Assembly: GCA_042408195.1 (NCBI GenBank)
Contig: JBHOQL010000040.1
Location: 7,075 to 71,074 of the forward strand
Length of the DNA: 64,000 nucleotides
Reading direction: 5' to 3'
DNA from: SpSt-600 sp042408195
GTDB lineage: Bacteria; Chloroflexota; Anaerolineae; SpSt-600
Notes under the pieces: generated by a model
The model's database searches: none
Told to the model about the DNA's origin: nothing
The model's input: only the letters and a program-made list of their open reading frames with translations
Made by a program: the position numbers and the translations under genes
Shown: positions 32,784 through 40,299 of the stretch, piece by piece
How the letters are laid out: each line of letters opens with the position of its first letter
How positions within the stretch are numbered: position 1 is the stretch's first letter

Positions 32784-32812
32784 ATATTACTCCCCGCGGG
32801 CGTTTTTGTCAA
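32784..32812 (-). promoter_or_regulatory. Sigma-70-type promoter of the long GH3-FtsK-IF-1 operon
   Basis: On the minus strand: TTGACA (32807-32812), a 17-base spacer and TAATAT (32784-32789), about 35 bases before the small membrane protein ATG. All following genes down to 23045 overlap or abut, so this may drive about 9.7 kb. Confidence 0.65.
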
Positions 32813-32884
32813 TTTAAAATTAGGGTTGTTTCGAAAGCAAAGCCTTAGGAGGACTAAACCTATCCCGTAGGATAAGCAGGGACA

Positions 32885-35800
32885 TCAGTTAGGAGGCTGG
32901 TAACCCTTAAGGACAATGGGGAGGAAATTTCTCCGTGGAGAACCTTTCAGCCAGAGAGCTCGCTCCCAAAGAGGTTTTCCTCTTTCCCCGAAAAGGGCTT
33001 CATGATAGAAGAGTTGTTCTCTATAGGTCACCAATTCAAGTCCCCAGCGCACAGTAGAAGAGGAACCCGCGGGGATGGAACCCTCCCAACGCAGAAATCC
33101 TCTTCCAACCTCTCCAATCCCCGTTTCCCAGGAGAAGGAACCGGGGACGAGTTTTGCGCTTGTGGGGATATGTATAAAGGCCAGAACCTCAGCGGCATCG
33201 CCGGGACCATGGTTGCGAAGGGTGAGAGTGCAGGAAACGGGGATACCCGTAAGCGTTTCCTCCGGCACACATTCCAGAGTTGATAGACCCAGGTCCGGCG
33301 TCTCCACTCCAACTTGGGCCTCTCGGCGGAAATATATGCCCTGTTCCTCAATCCCCAGCATTACCTCCTGGCGGATTATCGTTCCGGCGGAGGTGTTTTC
33401 ACCAACCAGGGCCCGATAGGATATGGTTACAGAGCTCCCGGGTAAGATCGAACCACGCCAGGATAGAGCTGAGGAAACAGGGTCGTAAACAGCCGGGCCG
33501 TTCAGAGAGGAAGGCAGGAAAATCAATTCCGCTGGGATGGTGGCAAAGAAAGAAGCCGTTATGGATTCTACCCCATCGTTCCGCAAGACGAGGGTCCAAG
33601 TCACCTCTGCACCGGGCATAACGGAGGCCGGGTGGGCTGAAAAGGAGGAAGAACCAAGCCAGGACAGAAACCCTGCAACCCTTTCCATGACTTCAGGACG
33701 CACTCCTTCCGGCAAGGCTTCGAAAGGAAAAGCGAAGAAAACCGAAGCCCAACGTTCTCCCCGGCGAGCTAGCCCGATTGCCCTTCTTTCCTGGTCGCGG
33801 AAGACAACGGTCGTACCCGGAACAGGTTCGAGGGCATCGGACCAGTTTCGGAACGGGTATTCCAGAGGCCAAGGGCCGAGGTTTTCCCCGATGGGTTCCC
33901 CTGGCACACCAACGACTAAAACGGGGGTCACATCCTCAGTCCACGTAAGAACGCCGAGGAAGGGAAGCAGGGAACCGGTCCCTCTGCAGAACGGAGCACT
34001 GTCCGGACTTCGGCAGAAGAGGAAATCCTGGGAGGAAAGGAAAAGCCTGCCACCTCCGAGGAGGTAATCGGCCAGAGCGTCCTCATCCTCTGGCCTCACG
34101 GGGTCATGCCAGTTGTAGCCTGTCCACCATAAAACCATGGGATACCAGCTCAGCATCTCGTAGGGGACTTTTGAATCGGTAGCGCTGAGGAGGTCGTACT
34201 GAAGGCCAGCCTCAGCCATGGCCCTCTCGTATTTGTCCGCTTGCTCATACCACCGGTCCTGGTCCACCAGCAATATGGGAGCCGGGGTTTTAGTGGTTAT
34301 TACCACCGAGGCGGAAAGAGTTGGAGAGAGGGAGGAACGCAGAACTACGGTTACAGTATCCCGCTCATTCCACCTGGCATCCGGCGGTATCGCTACTTGA
34401 AATTCGATCTTATCGGCTGCGCAGGGAGCGAGGTTGAGGGACTGGGTAGTGGGAGTGACGGGCCACCGGCCCCCATCAACAGAAATACTGACGGTGTCAT
34501 ATCCAACCCTTCCCGTGTTCCTGATCGTAATCCCATGGGTGATTACATCACCCGGCCGGCCTATGATGGTCTGGGTTGATGTAAGCACCTGAAGGCCAGC
34601 TTGAGGGACAGGAGCCGTTAGCCAAGATATGGCTTTATCCATGACCTCTTTCCGGATGGCTCTGTCAGCTATAGCTTCAAAGCCGAAGGAGAAGTAGAGC
34701 ACGCGGTAATCGAGGCACACCCCCACGACAAGGCCTCCGTAGCCCCCGCCTGAATAAGCCAGGACTGGGGAAGCCTCCACCTGATCGGCAGGCTCCACCA
34801 TATCAGGGAAAAGCTGATTGTCGGCGCCGTCCCCGCCGGCAATGGAGAAACTCAGGCCAGAGAATGGCCCTTCAGGAAGGCCATAAAGGCTCCAGCTTTC
34901 ACTGTTATCCTGGACGAAACGAGCCTTGAGGTACTTGGTGTAATAAGGGAAATAACCGATTCCGCCTCCGTCCAGGAAACCTATGTCTTGGCCGCTCAGA
35001 AAGAGCCTGCCGCCGGAAGAAAGGTAACCGGTTATAGCACTTTCTGCTCCTATGTAGCCCGGGGCATCTTGAGGTGCGCTCCATATCACAAGGTCGTAGT
35101 GTTTCAATCGTTCTGCCGTGGGGATGTCACCCGGAAGGCGCCGGATTGACCATTCATCGTAAACGTAAGCAAGGTCGTCAAGGGCCTGGCGGTAATAAGC
35201 AATATGGCTTCCATAATACCAAGCTCCACTGTCCACTAAGAGGATGGTAGGAGCAGGGGGAAGTCTCAAGGTCACCGAGGTTGTCTCACCGGCTACGATT
35301 TTAGCGGTAGTAGTCATTACCCTGTAGCCCAGAACGCGGGCCACTACTTCGTAATTCCCAGCTGGGAGGGATACGACCCAATAGCTGGCTGTGGCCGTTA
35401 AAGGTGTTCCCGGGAGCAGGATGAGGGCGGTCAAGGGCTCACCGGTTGCAGCCTCGCGGACGTGAACCTCAAGGGTTCCAGTAGGCTGGGGCTGGAGGAT
35501 GAAATTGACACTCGTAGTGGCACCAGTTAGGACGGCAACGTTAGAAACAGTGTGGGAGAAGTAACCAAAAGCTGAGGCGGTTACATTGTAAAGGCCAGGA
35601 GCCAAATAAAGGGCATAGTGGCCGGAATGGTCAGAGGAAGTGTTTCCACCTCCTATACTGCCCTTTGATATAGCTGAAATAGTTGCTCCCGAGATCGGAT
35701 TTCCATCCACACCCTGCACTATCCCCTGAATGCTCCCGGCATTTAGAAGGGTTGCTACTGCGGCAAAGGCGTCTACCCTCCCCCAGCCGGAATCGTTGTT

Positions 35801-37105
35801 TGGGATTGTGGAGCTCAGAGGGACGGCAGTTGACGTTATGAGGAAAAGGGTCTGGGTCACGCTTATGGTGGGACTTACCGAACGCATTAGGGCTATCAAA
35901 CCTGCGACATGGGGTGTTGCCATGGATGTTCCGCTCCAAGAGGCATAGGTCCCACCGGGAAAAGAGGAGCGGATGTTTACTCCAGGAGCCACCACATGGG
36001 GACGGATTTCGTTCCAAGGGGAAGGGCCGCGGCTGGAAAACTGAGCCACTTCATCGTAAGGGTCCGTTGCCCCTACAGCTATCGCTTCTGGGAGAGAAGC
36101 TGGGGAGTACACCGAGGCAGGGCTGGGGCCTCCGTTCCCAGCGGCAAAGACAGGTATTATTCCAGCAGCCCTGAGGGCTCGGATATCGGTCTGGAAGACA
36201 GTGTTCATGGCGTTGGCATCCCCCCAGGAGCAATTAACCACATCGGGAGCGAGAGCAGGGTCGCCTTCCGGAGCCAGGAGCCACTGGAAACCGGCATGGA
36301 TCCAAGAATCGTAGCCGTAACCGTTGCCATCCAAGACCTTAACCGCGATCCACTTTGCCCCAGGAGCAACACCTATACCTTCTTGGCCCACTGCTATGCC
36401 GAGGACATGAGTGCCGTGGCCGTGGTCGTCAAAGGGGTAAGAGGAGCGGGTCACGGGATCAAACCAGTTCCCAGTGTGCACAGCAGGGCCATGGGGATTG
36501 TAACCCCGGTAATTGAATTTCAAAGCAGGGTGGAGCCAATCGGCCCCAGTGTCCATTACAGCCACCACGGCTCCTGCTCCGGAAACGCCAAGGGAAGCCC
36601 AGACCTCAGGCGCCCGGATGCGTTCAACGTTCCACCCCGCCGACGGAGGGGCTGGAAATTCTGCTTTGAGCCACTGGCGGTAGTGGTCCAAAAGGATGAT
36701 TGAGACCGAAGGGTGTGTGGCAATCTGCTGTATGACCTGCGGTTTCGCCTTAAGAGCGAAACCGTTGAAGATCCAGAAAGGGGTGTATGATTCTACGAGC
36801 CCGGCGGCTTTAGCTTCGTCGAAATAGGACCTGAGGGGACCCTGCGTTCTGGCGGCTAAGGATCTGAGGTTAGTTACCAGTTTATCTCTGTTTCCGGCCC
36901 ATTTCTCCGGCAGTTCCTGTTCTCTGAGAACTACGATTACGGGGAGCAAATCGCTTGGACCAGCAGAAACGAGTGCTTTCACCAGCGCTGGCTCCATGAA
37001 AGCTTTGAATTGAGGAGGTGGTTTCTCAGCCGAGGCTAAAAGCCCAAATCCCAGCAAAAAAATAGGTGGGATAAAGAGGAAAAACACTATCCTGAGCTTT
37101 GACAA
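32885..37105 (-). CDS. Large secreted subtilisin-family (S8) serine protease, multidomain
   Basis: The 1406-residue protein has a signal peptide (1-26), an inhibitor-like propeptide region (about 35-150) and an S8 domain with Asp185 (VMDTGAD), His230 (HGHGTHV), Asn324 (AAGNGG) and Ser394 (SGTSMATPH). Then come two carboxypeptidase-regulatory-like beta modules (about 460-630) and two copies of an amidotransferase-like fold (about 635-845 and 950-1160), each with an ILLVD start and GGRLFLS(G/S)QD. Between them is an NEW3-type Ig module, and two DUF11-like repeats end the protein. The C-terminus reads RNFLPIVLKGYQPPN, similar to tails of other Chloroflexota surface proteins as I recall them. The start is TTG behind GGAGGGAGG. 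It is a single-gene transcript. Confidence 0.9.
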   Translation of the reverse strand: MSKLRIVFFLFIPPIFLLGFGLLASAEKPPPQFKAFMEPALVKALVSAGPSDLLPVIVVLREQELPEKWAGNRDKLVTNLRSLAARTQGPLRSYFDEAKAAGLVESYTPFWIFNGFALKAKPQVIQQIATHPSVSIILLDHYRQWLKAEFPAPPSAGWNVERIRAPEVWASLGVSGAGAVVAVMDTGADWLHPALKFNYRGYNPHGPAVHTGNWFDPVTRSSYPFDDHGHGTHVLGIAVGQEGIGVAPGAKWIAVKVLDGNGYGYDSWIHAGFQWLLAPEGDPALAPDVVNCSWGDANAMNTVFQTDIRALRAAGIIPVFAAGNGGPSPASVYSPASLPEAIAVGATDPYDEVAQFSSRGPSPWNEIRPHVVAPGVNIRSSFPGGTYASWSGTSMATPHVAGLIALMRSVSPTISVTQTLFLITSTAVPLSSTIPNNDSGWGRVDAFAAVATLLNAGSIQGIVQGVDGNPISGATISAISKGSIGGGNTSSDHSGHYALYLAPGLYNVTASAFGYFSHTVSNVAVLTGATTSVNFILQPQPTGTLEVHVREAATGEPLTALILLPGTPLTATASYWVVSLPAGNYEVVARVLGYRVMTTTAKIVAGETTSVTLRLPPAPTILLVDSGAWYYGSHIAYYRQALDDLAYVYDEWSIRRLPGDIPTAERLKHYDLVIWSAPQDAPGYIGAESAITGYLSSGGRLFLSGQDIGFLDGGGIGYFPYYTKYLKARFVQDNSESWSLYGLPEGPFSGLSFSIAGGDGADNQLFPDMVEPADQVEASPVLAYSGGGYGGLVVGVCLDYRVLYFSFGFEAIADRAIRKEVMDKAISWLTAPVPQAGLQVLTSTQTIIGRPGDVITHGITIRNTGRVGYDTVSISVDGGRWPVTPTTQSLNLAPCAADKIEFQVAIPPDARWNERDTVTVVLRSSLSPTLSASVVITTKTPAPILLVDQDRWYEQADKYERAMAEAGLQYDLLSATDSKVPYEMLSWYPMVLWWTGYNWHDPVRPEDEDALADYLLGGGRLFLSSQDFLFCRSPDSAPFCRGTGSLLPFLGVLTWTEDVTPVLVVGVPGEPIGENLGPWPLEYPFRNWSDALEPVPGTTVVFRDQERRAIGLARRGERWASVFFAFPFEALPEGVRPEVMERVAGFLSWLGSSSFSAHPASVMPGAEVTWTLVLRNDGVESITASFFATIPAELIFLPSSLNGPAVYDPVSSALSWRGSILPGSSVTISYRALVGENTSAGTIIRQEVMLGIEEQGIYFRREAQVGVETPDLGLSTLECVPEETLTGIPVSCTLTLRNHGPGDAAEVLAFIHIPTSAKLVPGSFSWETGIGEVGRGFLRWEGSIPAGSSSTVRWGLELVTYREQLFYHEALFGERGKPLWERALWLKGSPRRNFLPIVLKGYQPPN

Positions 37106-37133
37106 GCCTCCCTCCGTTTTCTAACTTTAAATC

Positions 37134-37162
37134 ATTATAGCTTTTGGGACGGGAAGGGGCAA
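37134..37162 (-). promoter_or_regulatory. Sigma-70-type promoter of the S8 protease gene
   Basis: On the minus strand: TTGCCC (37157-37162), a 17-base spacer and a perfect TATAAT (37134-37139), about 30 bases upstream of the TTG start. The same TTGCCC/17 arrangement is seen at the metal importer promoter. Confidence 0.7.
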
Positions 37163-37424
37163 TGTTTCACGTTACCTGACTGAAAAACGGTTGCTGGGAA
37201 GAGACGATTACCCGATGCCTTTCTCCTCTCCGAACCTATCCCCCTCATCTGGCACATCTTTCATGACAAATCGTGCACAATCCCTTTTATCTGAAGCGTA
37301 GTTACCTCCATCGCTGGGGGCAATGGATATCCAGACGGTCCTGAACCTGGCTTCCTCTCAGGGCCACAATTGCTCGGCTTGACGGATACCTTTAAGAACT
37401 GAAGTGTTTTAAAAAACGAAAAGG

Positions 37425-37453
37425 TTGCTATGAGGTCTGATTTCAGCTAAAAT
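37425..37453 (+). promoter_or_regulatory. Sigma-70-type promoter of the asp23-fakA-degV-recG-coaD group
   Basis: TTGCTA (37425-37430), a 17-base spacer and TAAAAT (37448-37453), about 40 bases before the asp23-like ATG. Confidence 0.6.
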
Positions 37454-37492
37454 TTGGTAAGCTGGCCGGAGATTGCTTCTGAGGAGAAGGGC

Positions 37493-37822
37493 ATGGAAAG
37501 GGGTGAAAGGCTTGGGAAAATTGAAATAACGCCTGAGGCTTTGATTGAGCTCATCTCCCTAACTGCCTTGGAATGTTACGGCATCGTTGGCCTTGCCCGC
37601 AAGGGTTTCCTATCTGGAGACCTCGCTCACCCCGGGATAGAGATAAAGTGGGAAGGCCCGGAGTTGGTTATCAGCCTTTACGTGATAATGGAATACGGAG
37701 TGCGGATAACGGAGGTTGCTTACAATCTTAAGGAAAGAGTAAAATACATAGTGGAGAAGAACCTGGGAATACCTGTGGCGCAAGTCAATGTTTACGTTCA
37801 AGACCTGAGGGTAAATTCCTGA
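37493..37822 (+). CDS. Asp23/Gls24-family (YloU-like) envelope stress protein
   Basis: The 109-residue protein has the DUF322/Asp23 pattern: ITPEALIELISLTALECYGIVGLA, then VISLYVIMEYGVRITEVAYNLKERVKYIVEKNLGIPVAQVNVYVQDLRV. Family members associate with the membrane and are linked to envelope stress. A Gls24/YloU gene commonly precedes the fatty acid kinase gene, as here. The ATG at 37493 follows GAGGAG. The next gene starts 19 bases downstream. Confidence 0.88.
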   Translation: MERGERLGKIEITPEALIELISLTALECYGIVGLARKGFLSGDLAHPGIEIKWEGPELVISLYVIMEYGVRITEVAYNLKERVKYIVEKNLGIPVAQVNVYVQDLRVNS

Positions 37823-37841
37823 AGGTCGGGAGGGGGAAAGG

Positions 37842-39449
37842 GTGGAAAATGCGACATGGGATGGTATAATCCTCAAAGATTTGTTCAAAGCAGCTACTGC
37901 CTGGCTTGAACGCAACGTCAATTTTATCAATGCCCTCAACGTCTACCCCGTCCCTGACGGCGATACTGGAACGAACATGTTTCTAACGATGCAGGCTTGC
38001 GTCAGAGAGATCGAACAGGTGAAGGAAAACTCTGCTTGGATGGTGGCCCAAAAAGCTGCATACGGCGCGCTAATGGGAGCCAGGGGGAACTCTGGGGTTA
38101 TCCTCTCGCAGATATGGAGAGGGTTTGCTAAAGCACTGGATAAAAAAGACGTGATAAGGGTCCAGGACCTGGCCGACGCCCTAGCTGAGGCTACTGCTAC
38201 GGCTTACAAAGGCGTGATAAAGCCTGTGGAGGGCACCATCCTAACAGTGATAAGGGAAATGTCTGAAGCCCTTCAATCTATCAAGCACAAGACTGATAAC
38301 TTGCTCGTTGCCTTGGAGTATGTGGTGGAAGCGGGAAGGGCTGCTGTGGCCAAGACTCCTTCCCTTCTCCCCATTCTGAAAGAAGCAGGGGTGGTGGACG
38401 CTGGAGGGCAAGGGCTCCTGGTCATAATGGAAGGCTTTCTAAAATGCCTGCGAGGTGAAAGGTTGGAAACAGAGACCCCCATCGAAAGAGCTGTTGTAAA
38501 GACAGAGGCTCTGGAAGGCGAATACGGCTACGATGTCCAGTTCATAATCAAAGGCCAGAACCTGGACGTGGAGGAGATAAGGAAAAACATATCCACTATG
38601 GGCGATTCGGTCCTGGTGGTGGGAGATTCCACTATGGTTAAAGTGCACATCCACACCAACGAGCCAGGCACACCCCTCAACTATGGCATAAAGTGGGGTT
38701 CCCTTGTGGACATAGTAATTGAGAACATGCAGGAACAGTACCGCGAATTCGTTCTGAGCCGTGAGGCCCAACCCGCCCCTCCAAAAGTCGCCAAGAGAAT
38801 AGCCGTGGTGGCTGTAGTGCCGGGCAAGGGCCTGGCTGAGGTCTTTAAGAGCCTCTCCACTGATGCCATAGTTTCCGGAGGGCAGACCATGAACCCAAGC
38901 ATTGAAGAAATACTCCAAGCCCTCAATTCCTTAGACGCCGAGGAAATCATAATACTTCCCAACAACTCCAACGTAATCCTAACCGCGCAACAAGCGGCGG
39001 AAATTTCTGGCAAAAAGGTGAAAGTAATCCCTTCTCGCACGATTCCCCAGGGTATAAGCGCCATTCTCTCCTTCAACCCCGAACTGACCCTGGAAGAAAA
39101 TGTTGAAGCTATGAGCGAGGCCATGAAATATGTGCGCACGGGGGAAATCACTGTGGCAATCCGTTCCACCCAAGTGGAAGGCATAAAAGTGGCCGAAGGT
39201 CAGCTCATAGGCCTCCTCGACGGCAAACTCACAGCGGCAGGAGAAACAGCCGAGGAAATCATCTTTAAGCTCCTTGAGAAAATGGAACCTGAAAGAGGAG
39301 AAATCCTCACCCTTTATTACGGTGCTGACGTTGAAGAAGGAGAAGCTCTTGCCATAGCCGATAAAATACGCGAGCGATTCCCCAACTTGAAGGTGGAAAC
39401 CATCTGGGGTGGTCAACCTTACTACCATTACATTATTTCCCTGGAGTAA
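37842..39449 (+). CDS. fakA: Fatty acid kinase catalytic subunit FakA (DAK2/DhaL domain, YloV-like)
   Basis: FakA phosphorylates fatty acids bound to FakB (DegV family) partners to give acyl phosphates for phospholipid synthesis. The 535-residue protein has an N-terminal DhaL nucleotide-binding domain with VYPVPDGDTGTNM (34-46) and GARGNSGVILSQIWRGFA, and a central domain around 200-300 with DVQFIIKG and KVHIHTNEPG. The C-terminal DegV-like domain begins near RIAVVAVVPGKGLAEVF. The start is GTG behind a G-rich AGGGGGAAAGG. The degV gene six bases downstream supplies a plausible FakB partner. The Asp23-FakA-DegV order supports the assignment. Confidence 0.92.
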   Translation: MENATWDGIILKDLFKAATAWLERNVNFINALNVYPVPDGDTGTNMFLTMQACVREIEQVKENSAWMVAQKAAYGALMGARGNSGVILSQIWRGFAKALDKKDVIRVQDLADALAEATATAYKGVIKPVEGTILTVIREMSEALQSIKHKTDNLLVALEYVVEAGRAAVAKTPSLLPILKEAGVVDAGGQGLLVIMEGFLKCLRGERLETETPIERAVVKTEALEGEYGYDVQFIIKGQNLDVEEIRKNISTMGDSVLVVGDSTMVKVHIHTNEPGTPLNYGIKWGSLVDIVIENMQEQYREFVLSREAQPAPPKVAKRIAVVAVVPGKGLAEVFKSLSTDAIVSGGQTMNPSIEEILQALNSLDAEEIIILPNNSNVILTAQQAAEISGKKVKVIPSRTIPQGISAILSFNPELTLEENVEAMSEAMKYVRTGEITVAIRSTQVEGIKVAEGQLIGLLDGKLTAAGETAEEIIFKLLEKMEPERGEILTLYYGADVEEGEALAIADKIRERFPNLKVETIWGGQPYYHYIISLE

Positions 39450-39455
39450 GCGATA

Positions 39456-40298
39456 ATGGTGAAGATAATAACCGATAGTGGTGCTGTCTTTGAGGACGAA
39501 GCTGAAGTTAGAAAGCTTGGCATAACTATTGTACCCCTGCGCATAAAGCTAAAGGATAAAATCTACTACGAGGGCACGGACATTGACAACGAAAAGTTGG
39601 TGCGGGAAATTTCCCGCACTAAAGCCATCCCGGTTTCCCTTCCACCAACCCGGGACTATATGGAAAAGGTCTACCAGAAAGTGATAAAGGAAGGGGACGA
39701 AATTGTAGGAATTTACACCTCAAGTTACATGAACCCTGTAGCCTCAGTGGCTCGGGAAGCCAGCATACCCTTTCTGGGGCGAGCTCGTATAACAATTATT
39801 GATTCCGAAGTTTCTTCCTATGCCCTGGGCCTGATGGTCAAAGAAGCGGCAAAGGCGGCTCAGAAAGGCCGCTCGATGGAAGCGATAGTACGGCTCGTTC
39901 GGGGTATGATTCCTTATATGTATATTGCTTCCTTTTCCCAGGACTTGAGATTCCTCCGCCACAAGAAGATCATAAGCCCCGCCCAAGCAATCTTAGGGAC
40001 TATGCTAGGCCTTAAAGTCTTCCTGATAGTGGAGGATGGGAAATTCATACCTCTGGAGAAAGTTCAGACTGAGGAAGAAATGGCTGAAAAACTCATAGAA
40101 TTCACGGCGGAATTCGTCAACATAAAGAGGCTGGCAGTGCTGAAGAATGACATGGGCGATACTGTTAATGCCTTCCTGGAGAAATTCGCCGCTCTCCCCT
40201 TCAAAGTAAAGCCAACAATACTGCCGCTCAGCCCTTCTATGATTTGCTACTTGGGGCCGAGAGCCATAACCCTAGCGATCCAGGAAGGAGGTATTTAG
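39456..40298 (+). CDS. DegV-family fatty-acid-binding protein (FakB type)
   Basis: The 280-residue protein has the DegV fold: VKIITDSGA at the start, IVPLRI, FYEG-like IYYEGTDID, SLPPTRDYMEKVYQKV (the S-x-P-(S/T) loop), GIYTSSYMNPVASVA and a C-terminal GPRAITLAIQ. In Gram-positive bacteria such proteins hold a fatty acid for phosphorylation by FakA; which chain is bound here is unknown. It lies six bases after fakA and one base before the recG GTG start. Confidence 0.9.
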   Translation: MVKIITDSGAVFEDEAEVRKLGITIVPLRIKLKDKIYYEGTDIDNEKLVREISRTKAIPVSLPPTRDYMEKVYQKVIKEGDEIVGIYTSSYMNPVASVAREASIPFLGRARITIIDSEVSSYALGLMVKEAAKAAQKGRSMEAIVRLVRGMIPYMYIASFSQDLRFLRHKKIISPAQAILGTMLGLKVFLIVEDGKFIPLEKVQTEEEMAEKLIEFTAEFVNIKRLAVLKNDMGDTVNAFLEKFAALPFKVKPTILPLSPSMICYLGPRAITLAIQEGGI

Positions 40299-40299
40299 A

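Larger units (their letters stand above)
37106..37492. other. Intergenic region between two divergent promoters
   Basis: 387 bases without a gene. It carries the protease promoter near the left end and the asp23 promoter near the right end. The middle 260 bases have no tRNA-like cloverleaf, open reading frame or strong hairpin that I can see. Confidence 0.6.
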
